Positions 24,962-36,801 of a stretch of DNA of 64,000 nt are shown here, one piece after another. A model generated the notes under the pieces. The model saw nothing but the letters and a program-made list of their open reading frames with translations, was not told where the DNA came from and ran no database searches. This DNA is from Calvatia gigantea (lineage: Eukaryota; Basidiomycota; Agaricomycetes; Agaricales; Lycoperdaceae): contig JACAAK010000002.1 of NCBI GenBank assembly GCA_025093985.1, positions 1,302,001 to 1,366,000 of the forward strand, written 5' to 3'. The stretch's first letter is position 1. Every line of letters begins with the position of its first letter. The translations under genes and the position numbers were made by a program.

Positions 24962-27628
24962 CTATGCAGTGTATGTGTTCCCCACTCTGTACATTTTAGT
25001 GCCAACCTCGGGTGCGCCACCCTCGTCTCCGTATATCGAGGCCATTTTATACATCTTTGTCGTTGGGGTAGCAACTTCTTGTGATTTAGCGGGAGACAAC
25101 GTACTAGGTGCGGGTGCGAACTTGCTCGCAATGCCAGCAGCGCGGCCATCCGGAATTTTGAAGAATTCCCGCACACCATCCTTCTCATTGTCGTAGATAT
25201 AGTAGCCCTTCCGCTCGAATTGGATTATATCACCCCTCTTAAGCTCTAGGACGTTGGCGTCAGCGTATGCGACCTCCTTGAACTCGGTCACTGGAGTGAC
25301 AAAGTCCGCAACGTCGTCGTCCTCCTCGAGTTTCTTCTTTGTGATAAGATAATCAAAGTCGGTAAGTGTGACGGTAGGAAGGGGGTTCTCTGGTGTAGAC
25401 TCAGAAAGCCATGTGATTTTCTTCTTTGTCTTCCGGAAATCACCCTCAAGGTGAAGATGTAGAACAAGTGAGACGACTTTGCCGGACCCATCGACCTGCT
25501 TCTGGCGAACAATTGCGTTGCCCCAGTCCATGAGCGTAATCTGAAGGCGTCTCGTTTAACAGACAAATGACGGCGGATGCAGGTTGATAACTGGTACCTC
25601 TTCTTGATCCTCAAAGGTAGCTGCATCTTCCTGCTCCATGATGATCTTGCTCGAATAGACTGTCTTCTTCCCACCAACTTCCAGATTCTTCTTATGTTTG
25701 GGCAACACCCTAGCCTCGGGAACACTGGGACCGTTGGTAAGAGTCGCAAGCACACTGTACGAGGTGAGCTGGTCACGAAGTGGGGACAAAATCATGAGCG
25801 CACCTATTTTCCTTGTGTATGGCCCAGAACCGAGGTGCGACGGGATCGATGACCTTCTTGTTCAGTGTCCAGATGGAATCCCACTCAAGCGAGACAACGG
25901 CTTGTGAAGGTCCTTGGGACAGCATGAATTGTGTCAGGGCCTCGACAGTCATCCCCCGACGACGGATACCTAGCTGGCATTGAAATAATCCTTTTAGAAA
26001 GGGGTGAGCGTCCATACCTCGGACAGTGGGGAAGCGCGGATCATCCCATCCTGAGACGAGTCCCTTATCAACGAACCAATGAAGCTTTCGCTTGGACAAC
26101 AATGTGTAAATGAAGTTCAGGCGGCTGAAGTCCCAGATGTTGACTTTGCGGATTTCGAGAGCCTCAATCATCCATTGGTATTGTGGATTGCGGTCACGAT
26201 ACTCGTTGGTCCTGAGAGCGTGAGTGACTCCCTCGAGAGAATCGACGACCGGGCAGGCAAAGTCGTAAGTAGGATAAACTTTCCATTTCTCACTACAATA
26301 TTGAAGCAAAGTATTTCTCTCAATTAAACAAGGATGCGTACCCTGTGCGGTGATGAGGCAGTATGTTGCAGCGGTAGATAACGGGATCGCGGAGTGCCTT
26401 ATTACTGTTGTCGACGCTAATCTTGGCGCGGAGACACCATCGCAGGCCTTCATCTGAACCAGCAGTCATTTCGGCGAAGTGCTTGAGGTTATCCTCGACG
26501 TTGTCATCTCTGTGTTTAGATGGGATGCCCTTGCCGCGCTCCTCGCGCATCTGGCTCCGAATAAATGCAGAGAACCAGAAGAACGAGTCGAAGACGGACC
26601 TGGGCTTGTTCGGTATCGTCGGTGTATGCTTTTCCTTCTTTTATGAGTTGGATGGCGTAGCCATAGATCGTGTCAAAATAGTCAGACGTGTGAGTAACTT
26701 GGTCTTCGTGGATATCAAGAAGTTTAAGATCCTCCAAAATAGTCTCCTCAAATTCAGTCTGTCGAAATGTCAGTTGGTGCGACCACTTCAAAAAGCGGAT
26801 CCCTTACCCTCTCTTTCGAAGGGTTTGTGTCATCAAACCGGATAATTAACTTCCCCTTGTACATTTTTGCAAAATATTGGTTAAGGGTGGCGGCCTTCGC
26901 GTGACCAATGTGGAGGTAACCACTGGGCTCGGGAGGGAAACGTGTCACGACCTCGCCTTCTTTGGCATCCTGGAGGCCGAGAGCAAATCCGGCTGCAGTC
27001 TTTGTTGAACGTGCCTTTTGCGCTCTTGCATTGACGAGTGCGGAGAGAATAGCTTGGGTGGAGTGTAACGAGTCCAAGTGAACAGTCCAACGCGCAAGAT
27101 GCTGAAAGGTATTGTTCTTCAAAATACCAATGATCTTGACGTTGCCTATTTTAGAAAAAGATAAGATCAAGAGATATAAAACGCGAACAATGATGTCAAT
27201 TTACAGACCTCGGATAGCACCCCAGATGGCCCAATCAGACGCAGAAATTTCATGGTCGGAGAGAAAGGTATGGTATGCAAGATAGTTATCGAGCAGATCA
27301 AGAGCGGTGTTAATTTCTGGGAGAGCTGAGGCAGTTTTCAGAGTCTTGGCAAGGGTGAAGTATGCGGGAGTCTAGAAGAACAAAATAAGTAGAAATATGA
27401 GTTGAGATATAGGGATAGACACACTCTTGAGCTTCCGTCCTCAAGGCCTGCTTCTTTTGCAAGAACTTGGACGATATCGTGTTCATCTCTGTATGTGTTG
27501 CCGTTGAGGATCAAAGTAAGGAGAGATGCATTCTCATCAAAGGTAACGTTTGCTTTGCCAGTGTAGGCGGCAATAGCAATAGCGGAGAAAGGAAAAGGAG
27601 TTAGTTTAGAAGAAAGAAAGAGGGACAT
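24962..27628 (-). CDS. GUS1: glutamyl-tRNA synthetase, cytosolic
   Basis: The start at 27628 ([20 protein letters not shown]) opens an N-terminal GST-like region. The catalytic core reads [20 protein letters not shown] (class I HIGH), [34 protein letters not shown] and [20 protein letters not shown] (KMSKS equivalent), then [20 protein letters not shown] and [20 protein letters not shown]. The C-terminal anticodon-binding beta-barrels include [18 protein letters not shown] and [16 protein letters not shown]. The stop TAG is at 24964-24962. Around 25807-25810 (T run on +) the frame changes between AIHKE and [11 protein letters not shown]; one extra base is the simplest cause. The gene is divergent to LEU4 across 171 bases. 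Confidence 0.95.
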
Positions 27629-27692
27629 GGATCGCAACACAATATGGGAGTGGAGAGAGAAGCCAGAGTTAGAATCCGCAGATCAGATGATC

Positions 27693-27699
27693 TGAGTCA
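27693..27699. promoter_or_regulatory. Gcn4/Cpc1-type site TGAGTCA in the GUS1/LEU4 intergenic region
   Basis: A perfect TGAGTCA (AP-1/Gcn4 consensus TGASTCA) lies 65 bases upstream of GUS1 and about 100 bases upstream of LEU4. Both genes belong to amino-acid pathways controlled by general amino acid control in other fungi. The site is read directly; binding is inferred. Confidence 0.55.
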
Positions 27700-27799
27700 A
27701 TGCAAGTCATGTGCAGGGTGCTAATTTCCATTTATAAATTCATCATTGCAGCAAGTTCTCGTATATTTATTTTTTTCACCTCCTTTCTCCACTCCCAAA

Positions 27800-30386
27800 A
27801 TGCCGATGTTGTATGTTCTTTGTCTTTTTTTCAAGGCGTCTAATAATACCGTCTGGTCCCCAGGGCTAATCCCTCACAAAAGTACCGTCCATACAAACCC
27901 CTCAACCTTCCTAATCGCCAGTGGCCCTCGAAAACATTCACGAAAGTCCCCATCTGGCTGTCAACCGATCTACGCGATGGAAACCAAGCTCTCGCAAACC
28001 CAATGACCATCGAACAAAAAACTACATTTTTCCGCCAATTGGTGAAGTGTGGTGTGAAGCAGATTGAAGTAGCCTACCCAGCAGCCAGTGACACCGACTT
28101 CGGATTCGTAAGGGAACTCGTTGAGAATAATGAAATTCCTGATGATGTCTGGGTTCAGGTTTGCCTTACACCGCTGTTCTTACTTTTGATATCTTGTCCT
28201 GACCATGGGAAATAGGTTTTGACGCCTGCAAGAGAGGATTTGATCAGGCGGACGATTGACTCCGTTGCGGGTACCAAACATGCTATCATTCACATGTACA
28301 ATGCGACATCGCCTACGTTCCGAAATGTCGTCTTCCGTAATTCAAAAGAACAAACAATTGAGCTTGCGGTGAGGCACACCAAGCTCGTGAAACAGTTAAC
28401 GGAAGAGTGTACGGCAAAGTATGGCACCATATTCAAGTATGAATACAGCCCAGAGACCTTCTCCCAGACGGAACCCGAGTTCGCTGTTCAAATCTGCGAG
28501 GCCGTCAAAGCTGCATGGGGCAAAGCAGGTACTGGTGAAGACCGTATCATTTTCAATCTACCCACCACTGTGGAGATTTCTCCCCCAAATCATTACGCCG
28601 ACCAGGTACTGTGACTTTTTTGTTCTTCAGGCTACAGTGTTCTTATGTGGCTCCGTAGATCGAACACTTTTGCAACAACATCTCTGAACGGGAAAAGGTC
28701 ATCGTCAGCCTGCATCCTCACAATGACCGAGGCATGTTCACGTTACGTTCATATGATCGCTCCTAATCGGTTTTACCAGGAACTGGTATCGCTTCGGCCG
28801 AACTTGGTGTTTTGGCCGGTGGCGACAGAATCGAAGGCTGTTTATTCGGCAATGGCGAAAGAACAGGCAATGTCGATCTCGTCAACCTCGCTCTGAACCT
28901 GTATACCCAAGGCATCTCCCCTGGCCTCAATTTTAGCAACCTTCAGAGCATCATTGACACTGTCACGCAATGCAACGACCTTCCAGTCCACCCTCGACAT
29001 CCCTATGCCGGAGAACTAGTCTTTACCGCTTTTTCTGGGTCGCACCAAGATGCCATCAAGAAGGGCTTCGAAGCGCAGAGAATCCGGCATGCCGAGGCCG
29101 CGGTCAAAGGCGAGGGCCAATACTGGGATATGCCCTACCTTCCAATTGATCCCGCTGACCTGGGCCAGACATACGAGGCCGTTATTCGCGTCAACTCTCA
29201 ATCTGGCAAGGGTGGCATTGCCTACCTCATCAAACAACACCTCGGCTTGGACCTTCCCCGCAAGATGCAAATTACGTTTTACCAGGTCATCCAGGCGATT
29301 TCGGATCGCGAGGCACGAGAGATGACCATGGAAGACATCACGACTGCGTTCCGTTCATCTTATTACTTCGGTGGACCCAAGTACCAAGGTCGTTTGGCAC
29401 TCCGAAACTTCAAAGTTTCGTCCGAACCTGTTGCTGATCCTGAAGATGGAGGCGATGACCAGCCTGACGAGCGGCGTCACTTTGATGGTACTTTGCTCGT
29501 TGACGGGGTATACCGAGTTGTCCGCGGAGATGGTAATGGTCCTTTATCTGCCCTCTTGGACGCCCTTCGTACACACCTCAAAATCGACTTCACAATCCGC
29601 GACTACATCGAGCATGCGGTTGGAGAGGGGAAAGAAGCCAAGGCCGCGTCCTATATCGAAGTTGTCCCTGCCGACGACCGCAAGTCTTCCATATCCTGGT
29701 GGGGCGTCGGTGTTGATTCCGATATCGCTGGTTCCGGTCTCCGTGCGCTCTTGAGCGCAGTCAATTCGGCCATTGGTGACCGGGCGTTGCCAGAGTTGAA
29801 ATTGAGCGTCGGTTTCAACGCTACTTCTGCGCAAGCGGATATCGCGAGCGCCATTGTCAATGCTCTGAGCCTCGAACTACCTCGCAGGTTCCAAGCTTCG
29901 TTTTTCGAAGTTGTCCAGCGTTACGCACGAGACAGGGAATCCGAAATCTCCTATGATGACCTCATTGAATTGTTCCAAAAGACGTACTACTTCGGTGTGC
30001 CGTCCAAGTACGAGTTGGTTCATTTCAAGTTGGAGCACATCAATGCCACACATCGTCGGCTGGATGGGGAATTCTTGTTTGCGGGAGAGAAGCGTGCAGT
30101 CAGTGGGGAGGGTAATGGTCCTCTGTCCTCGACCCTGGCGGCTCTGCACCAGCACATCAGCGGTACATTGGCTATCAGGGAATATTCTGAGCATTCAATC
30201 GGTGAGGGTACAGAAGTAGTGGCTGCGTCCTATGTGGAGTTGGTGTATGAGGCTCCTGGGGAGAAGAAAAAGTCTGCATGGGGTGTTGGAACGGATACGG
30301 ATATCACAGCGTCAGGCATCAAGGCCGTTCTGAATGCGGCAAGCACTTTGGGTGTTGTAGCGTTCAAGGCTGTGAGTGGTCAATAA
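27800..30386 (+). CDS. LEU4: 2-isopropylmalate synthase with duplicated regulatory domain
   Basis: Exon 1 is tiny (27800-27810, ATGCCGATGTT) and splices to [20 protein letters not shown]. The TIM-barrel catalytic part shows [67 protein letters not shown] (metal-binding HxH) and [20 protein letters not shown]. The intron inside HPHNDR/G (28732-28779) is GC-AG. Then come two complete LeuA-type C-terminal domains in one exon (about 29253-29775 and 29877-30350). The total is about 790 residues against roughly 600-640 usual. The enzyme condenses acetyl-CoA with 2-ketoisovalerate, the first step to leucine, and is feedback-inhibited through the C-terminal domain. No clear mitochondrial presequence is present. 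Confidence 0.95.
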
Positions 30387-30610
30387 GTATTAAAAGAGTG
30401 TGTGCACTCAAAAGAATGTAATGTAATATATATGCGGAATGAACCAATTTTGTGTGCTGTATCGTTAATCATGCGGAGTCACGAGCTGACAAGTTGACGA
30501 AAGGGCACAGCTGGGAGTGTGTTTGTCACTTCTGATCCATCTCTGACTCCGATCCAAATAAGGTTCTCACTTTACTGGAACCGTCGTTCCCCCCTTCATC
30601 ACTGCACACC

Positions 30611-33600
30611 ATGCCTATATCTCCAGGCCGCACCTCACGCCACAGCCGCGACTCAAACAACATGGCCAGTTCACGCAACCTCGGGGCTTCATTATCCAGT
30701 TCTCGACCTTTTCTTAATATGATCAACCCCATGACGTCGCGCACATACCAAGGATACGTACGCGCCGACCAGTCACCCGTTGAGGAGGAGAACGAAATGG
30801 AAGAGCAGGATCTGGAATCCGGTCGACAGAGTCGAGGGAGCAGTTCCGGAGCTAACAGAGCCACGAGAACGAGCACGAGCACGAGCACGAGCGGGAGGGT
30901 GAAGGGTAGGGGTACTCTAGAGATGAGTCCTCTACGACCAAATATTAAGAAAGACGATGAAGACAGGAGGGAGGACTCATCGGACGACGAGGTACCGCAG
31001 AGCTTCATAATTGAGACCCCGGCCACGAGGACGAATGCTGCACTTAACAGAATTAGCCCACCGTCAAAAGCCAAGGGGAAGGGTAAAGCCAAGTCTTCGG
31101 ACACATCCGCCCATTCTGGCGGACCGCAGCGCAGTCAGCCCTTGTATTCTGTCGCGGGGCGGAGAGTACCTCCAAGTGGACCTATACTTCCTGTCTCGGT
31201 GCAGGATAATAATGTCAGTATTCCGCCTAGACCTTCGGAGCTGGATGAAGAGGAACATGCCCCAATGCCTGAACCGTCTGGTGCTTCAAATTCTGGAGAA
31301 AGCAGTGGGACTGGAGGCGCAAGGCGGCGGGCTGGAGGCACAATGGGAAGATTGGATCCATATGAGAGGGCATTGTGGAATTGGGTGAATGTGTATAATC
31401 TGGATGCGTTCTTGCAAGAGGTTTACTATTACTACGAGGGGAAAGGGATCTACAGTATCGCCCTTGCGAGGGGCTTGAACTTGCTGTTGGTGCCTCTATT
31501 CGTATCTTTTCATATTTGTGTATTGATAAGTTTGTGACAGGACAGTGGGGTTCGTTATTGGGTTTTCGACATTTTTGTTGGGTTGTATAGATTATTCACG
31601 GGTCCAGCATGGGACTGTAGTACGACTATCTGACATTATTGTTGACAAATGCGTGTCGAGGTGCGCAGTTCTTTATCTCACACTAGGTTTGGATATTCAC
31701 GGATGACCACAGGTTCTCTGGACTCACATTCCTCTTCTTCCTCCTTTTCCTTGCATTCTACATCTGGCAAATCATTTCTTTCATCCTCGACGTACACCGC
31801 CTAATAGACATGTATAATTTCTACACCTACCTCCTCAAGATACCCGACGTGAGTGTTCACCAACACCCCCCACACTCTGTCCATTCACTGATATCCATCC
31901 CCGCAGGCTGATATTCAAACAATCTCCTGGCCAGAAGTAGTCCGACGCATAGGTTCCATACGTGAAGAAAATCCTATCACAGCCCTATCCTCAAAGACCG
32001 CACGAGGGACGAATGACACAACCACAGCGAAGCTCGATGCACACGACATTGCAAACCGCATCATGCGACAGGAGAACTATCTGATTGCGCTGTTCAACAA
32101 AGAGCTTTTAGACTTACGCGCTCCGTTACCGAAACCATTGAGGGGATTCGTGCCGGAGGAGAACGGAAAGGGAAAGGTATTGACGCAGGCTCTGGAGTGG
32201 AACTTGAGGTTTTGTTTGATGGACTATCTGTTCGATCATCATGGGAGGGTGAGGAAGGTATTTTTGAAAAGCAAGAATCGGGCCGTGCTTATTGATGGGT
32301 GAGTGGTGTTTTGTGTTTTGACAGGAGAGAGGGGATGTTCTGATTGAATAAATGTCTAGATTGCGTCGGAGGTTTATCTTCATGGGAATCCTGAACGCGA
32401 TTTTCGCGCCGTTTATCGTGTTGTATTCGCTCACGTATTCGTTCTTCCGGTATTTTGAGGTAGCTACTCGACCTCCTTATTTTATTTTATTTTATTTAGT
32501 TTTACTGACGCTGGGATGCGTAGGAATATCGCAAAGATCCCTCATCCATTGGTGGGCGGAGGTACACATCCTATGCCAAGTGGAAATTCCGCGAGTTCAA
32601 CGAGCTACCACATTTCTTCGTACGACGATTGGACGAAAGCTACCCTCTATCAAATATCTATATCGGACAGTTCCCAAACGAAAAGATATCACTCATCATG
32701 AGGTGGTTATAAGTGTAGTCAACTATTCTTTTGCACTCACGAGTCAATGGTTTTTCGTTAGATTTGTCTCATTCGTGGCTGGCGCTTTCACTGCTGTACT
32801 GGCCCTCGCTTCAATCCTCGACACAGACCTCGTGCTTAAATTCGAAATTACGCCTCATAGAAGTGTGGCATTCTACTTGGCCCTGTTTGGTGGTATATTA
32901 GCCGCCGCAAGGAGCATGATTCCAGAAGAGAACAGGGTGTTTGACCCCGAGTTGTTGATGACGGAGGTGATTACCTACACACATTACATGCCGGAAGAGT
33001 GGAAAGGGCAGTTACACAGTAAAAAGGTAAGCACGCCTTTCTAAGCCCCGGACAATCTACTGATCAAAACTGGAATGCTATAGGTTCATCAAAAATTCGG
33101 AGAACTGTTCGCGATGAAGATTCTCATTTTCGCACAAGAGCTCGTATCTGTCGTCCTCACCCCGTTTGTGTTGTGGTTCTCGTTACCGGATTGTGCACCT
33201 GCGATCATCGACTTTTTCCGCGAGTTTTCAGTGCATGTGGATGGGAGAGGCTATGTGTGCAGCTTTGCTGAATTCAATTTCGAGAGACATGGAAATGTCA
33301 AGGTAAATTGCTTCCGAGCCAAGGGAGAGTGTGCGTGGGTTTTGCTAACTGAAGGCATACTTAGTTCGGTGCACCTGCCAAGGCAAACGATGTAAAAATG
33401 ATTTCGAATGAGGGGAAGATGGAGAAAAGTTTCTTAAACTTCAAGGTATGTATCTCAATCCCTGTCCATAAAAAAACGCCGCTGAACGAGTCACCTGTAG
33501 GCTGCGAATCCTGATTGGACCCCTAGCGATCCTTCCGGCTCACTCTACCTGAGTCGTATGGCTGATCTCGCAACAATAGGAACAGCAACAAGTGCGCTCC

Positions 33601-34272
33601 CATTCAACGCACGCGACCCACATAGTCTTGCCAATTTGTACCGCCGAAGACACTTTGCTACGCAACCACCACATCAACCAGTTTCTGGACCTTTCCAAGA
33701 TCACGTACACTTTGTTACGTCCCCGCCACCATCTGCTGTTGGGCTTTCATCGTCGATTTCGATGCGTCTGCCTGTTGAAGAAGATGGTGGTGGTGTTGGG
33801 AAGTCGTTGGCGGAAAAGGCGCAGGAGTATGATTGGGCATTGAAACAGAGCCAGAATATGGCTGCTGTGAGGAAGAAGGGTCTGGGTACTAGCGTGTTTC
33901 TGAGTGGGTCTACTGCTGGGCTCGGTGGTGGTGGTGGGGGCTGGTGCGACGTCGGTGTATTATAGTGCTGCGAAAGCGGCGGAATTGGCTAAAACTGTTA
34001 CTTTGGAGGACTCACAAGCGAGCCTGCCGGGGAAGGAGAAGAAACACGAGCAGAAAGGTGGTGGGGAGAGTGACGAAGATGAGATGATCGGTGGAAGTGG
34101 CTTGGGTCTTGGAGAGTCGTATGTAGATGGTGCGAAGCGAGAGAGGATGGGGTATGGAGATGGGCAGGATGGCGGAAATGCCGAGGAAGAAGATTTCCTT
34201 GAAGATGGGGGTGTTTTGGGGTTGCTTGCACAGATCTATGGGAGGCGGGAGGGACCTGTGCGAGGAATGTGA
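30611..34272 (+). CDS. ATG9: autophagy-related protein ATG9
   Basis: The start at 30611 opens a ~270-residue disordered S/T/R-rich N-terminus. The core matches Atg9: LDPYERALWNWVNVYNLDAF, FLFFLLFLAFYIWQIISFIL, RIMRQENYLIALFNKELLDL, LEWNLRFCLMDYLFDHHGRV, YAKWKFREFNELPHFFVRRL, VLKFEITPHRSVAFYLALFG, HQKFGELFAMKILIFAQELV and RGYVCSFAEFNFERHGNVK. Several membrane helices are evident. Atg9 is the scramblase on vesicles that seed autophagosomes. Near 33936-33940 (five G) the frame changes before AGATSVYYSAAKAAELAK; one extra G is the simplest explanation, and a 61-nt intron ending at 33966 is an alternative. The C-terminus is GLLAQIYGRREGPVRGM. Confidence 0.93.
32476..32501. repeat. TTTTA microsatellite in an ATG9 intron
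   Basis: Four to five copies of TTTTA, directly before the intron's acceptor side. Probably neutral length variation. Confidence 0.7.
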
Positions 34273-34363
34273 AATGGACTTTTACGTATACCACGCATAT
34301 ATTTTGGATGTTTTAATTTACTAATGGTGATCTCAATAAATTGTGATTCTATGGTGACAGTTT

Positions 34364-34983
34364 TTATGTATCTTTGGCCAGGATATCTGTTACGCGGGTT
34401 ACTTTACTGTCATTGCCCGTGCCGGGTGCGATTTCGCGGTCGACACGGGTGCCGATCCGGATATCAGTTGCAATGCGGGGGGCGCCCTTCGCGTGGACAG
34501 CTGCGTGGCAGTCATGGATAGCTTGGGAAACTTGAGACCAAGGTCCCTCTGATAGCGGATATTTGATGTCATGATGTCAGTGCAGACCAAAAACGAGAGG
34601 AAAGAAGACAAGTAACCAAGATTAGTGCCGTAACCACTTGAGATGGTGTAAGAGATCTGGCATTGGCGGGTATCATAGAAGACGGGCTTACTGCATCTTG
34701 GGGAATCAAAATTAGGATCAGCCGGGGAACAGAGTATGTTGGACGAGAGGGCACCTTGAAAGTGACGCCTGATTTCTCAAGCACGCGTTGACATTCTGCG
34801 ATGTACTCAGCGACCTTGTTGGTGAAAGTGTCAGGGGTAAGAACTAAGATGTGCGGGGGGCTGTCCACGCACCGAGGGCTCGCCAGTGCCCATAGGAATA
34901 AGACAAAAGTCTGGAAATGGATGAAGGGATGTCCAGGAAAGGGACTAGTGGTGCATACCAGCTACAGCGTAGAGGTCGGCCAT
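34364..34983 (-). CDS. ECM15: ECM15 / MTH1187 (UPF0045) family protein, thiamine-binding-like fold
   Basis: The start at 34983 (MADLYAVAD) splices to FCLIPMGTGEPS/VAEYIAECQRVLEKSGVTF, then an exon ending SGYGTNL, then EGPWSQVSQAIHDCHAAVHA, GAPRIATDIRIGTRVDRE and the end VTDILAKDT. The pattern PxGTGxPSV, ...GYGTNxEG..., H.A.H..GAPRI...IGTR is that of the small MTH1187 family (yeast Ecm15). These ~100-residue proteins form tetramers; homologues bind thiamine-like ligands, but the cellular role is unclear. The exon between VTFK and GYGTNL is uncertain. The gene is divergent to the EH-domain gene across 115 bases. Confidence 0.8.
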
Positions 34984-35098
34984 ATTGGAAGTGTGAGGAC
35001 AAGAGTAGCGGAGTTTGAAAAAGAGAAGAAGGATGGATACTCGGTCGACGATCTACTTATGTGCTTTGTCTGTGTGACCGACGACTCCAAAGGCTCAA

Positions 35099-36607
35099 AT
35101 GCCGTCGACGGCCATCCAGTCCCGCATCGCTGCCTTTGAGGCACAGGCTCATAAGTCAAATGGCCATCCACTATCCCCATCCAAGCCAGGTCTTGGTCGC
35201 AGGTCGTCTCTCATCGATCTCCACGACTGGGTCCTCGATGACATGTCTCCCCCATCTCCTCAGACTCAGCTCAAGCCTAAACTCAAGCCCAAACCCCCAG
35301 CCCTCCAGGTCAAGTCTCCCAACACCAGTCCGAAGGGTCCACCCCTACCACCACGTAAGGCCACCAAAGACAGCGACACCTCCTTGTTATATCCTCCCCT
35401 CGGTGGTGTTGAAGCCGTAGACACTGGTCGCAAGGGAAACCATGCCCCGGCATCCTCTGTCTCCTCTTTCTACTCTGTCTCACTGTCCTCAGATACTGAC
35501 CCGGATACCCCAAACTCTCTCGCCAACATGGGCCGAGTCCCGAGTTCTTCTAGCCTCGCAGAATCCTTCGAGGAAATCACAGTGCCTCCTCTTCTCCCTA
35601 AACGTCCGTCAAATAATGGCAATGGCAATAATACAACTCCAGTGTCTGCCCAGTCACCACTCCAAACACCAGTACACAGCCCTCTCCCTTACGTCCCTCG
35701 CAGGGCCCCACCTCCACCGCCTTCCCGTGCTTCTGACCGCTCGTCTATTCAGAGCTCAGCTAGTTCTTCTCAATCGCGGCGCAGCAGCAGTAGTGTCCAG
35801 ACCCCAACCTTCACTACTAATCTTCCTCTCCCACCACCCCTATCTACCGTGTCTCCTGCCTTCCCCAAGACTAAACGCCCTACACCCGTCCCCTCGGCTG
35901 CACGTAAACGTTACCACGCCATCTTCAACGCAAATATCATCCAACAACGTCGTGCAGAGGCTCTTACTGCCAAGAAACCACAACGACTTTCACATGCTGA
36001 AGCTAAACGTAAAAGGCAGGCTGCTGGGTGGCGTGGTCTTTCAGTAGACCTGATCACCGCCTTGCCCGATGAGCTAGATGACGAAAAACAGAAGGATAAG
36101 GAACGAGATCCTCCAAAAGTTGACGAGACTGTTGGACCCAACGATCGTTTGGAAGGAAGTATCGTCAAAGCCATTTGGTCTCGGACTCGAATCGATAGAT
36201 CCAAGTTGGCCGAAATTTGGTCAGTTTTTTTTTGGTTTGGTTCAACTACCAGCGCCTTCTCATCTGACCCCCCATTATGGCTCTACAGGAATGAATGTGA
36301 CCCACAGGGAACAGGTTCTCTCGACCTAGAAGCCTTTGTTTGTGGAATGTGGCGTATAGATGAACACCTCCGTCGCAGCCAAACTCAAACCTCTGCCCTC
36401 CGGAATGCCAGTTCCACCAGCCTCACAACACTTCGCAGTGGTCTTTCTTCACTCAGGGTCAAACCGGGATATCCTGGCCTTCACCGAAGTACAAGCAGAT
36501 CATCTCTAGGCACGTCCATAAGTAGATCCTCTAGTGTCAGCAGTCGCCCTCCTGCATCTGCTTCCTCCGAGTACCCACCTTCTGTACCTAGGATTGTTTT
36601 GCGGTAG
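35099..36607 (+). CDS. EH-domain protein of the IRS4/TAX4 type
   Basis: The start at 35099 (MPSTAIQSRIAAFEAQAHKS) leads through ~300 residues of Pro/Ser-rich sequence with polyproline patches (PRRAPPPPPSRAS). The C-terminal third carries AEAKRKRQAAGWRGLSVDLI and a single EH (EF-hand-like) domain: IVKAIWSRTRIDRSKLAEIW, NECDPQGTGSLDLEAFVCGM and WRIDEHL. A C-terminal EH domain after a long disordered region is the layout of yeast Irs4/Tax4, regulators of phosphoinositide 5-phosphatase and cell-wall signalling. An intron (36220-36288, 69 nt) interrupts the EH domain; it is in frame and lacks stops, so retention would insert 23 residues. Confidence 0.8.
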   Translation: MPSTAIQSRIAAFEAQAHKSNGHPLSPSKPGLGRRSSLIDLHDWVLDDMSPPSPQTQLKPKLKPKPPALQVKSPNTSPKGPPLPPRKATKDSDTSLLYPPLGGVEAVDTGRKGNHAPASSVSSFYSVSLSSDTDPDTPNSLANMGRVPSSSSLAESFEEITVPPLLPKRPSNNGNGNNTTPVSAQSPLQTPVHSPLPYVPRRAPPPPPSRASDRSSIQSSASSSQSRRSSSSVQTPTFTTNLPLPPPLSTVSPAFPKTKRPTPVPSAARKRYHAIFNANIIQQRRAEALTAKKPQRLSHAEAKRKRQAAGWRGLSVDLITALPDELDDEKQKDKERDPPKVDETVGPNDRLEGSIVKAIWSRTRIDRSKLAEIWSVFFWFGSTTSAFSSDPPLWLYRNECDPQGTGSLDLEAFVCGMWRIDEHLRRSQTQTSALRNASSTSLTTLRSGLSSLRVKPGYPGLHRSTSRSSLGTSISRSSSVSSRPPASASSEYPPSVPRIVLR

Positions 36608-36801
36608 CATTTCCTGCTTTCCCTTTGCTATTGCTTTGCATGTGCATGATCGATCGACCAACTCGACAGTATAGATAGTCACTCCTTTAATTCTCCCCTA
36701 AGTTATTGCATTATTTCCAAATACCAATACACATGAATACTACCCTTCCAATCAACAAAAAGGTTCAAACCGATATAAACATAGGGTTCAAACAAGTCCT
36801 T

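Noticed and set aside
29016..30194. Minus-strand ORFs of 69-105 codons opposite LEU4
   Set aside because: Antisense shadows of a strongly coding exon; no splicing logic or conserved motif.
33904..33970. Possible intron at the ATG9 frame change
   Set aside because: The donor GTCTAC is poor, and removing it would lose the SVYYS text; one extra G in the G5 run is simpler. It remains possible.
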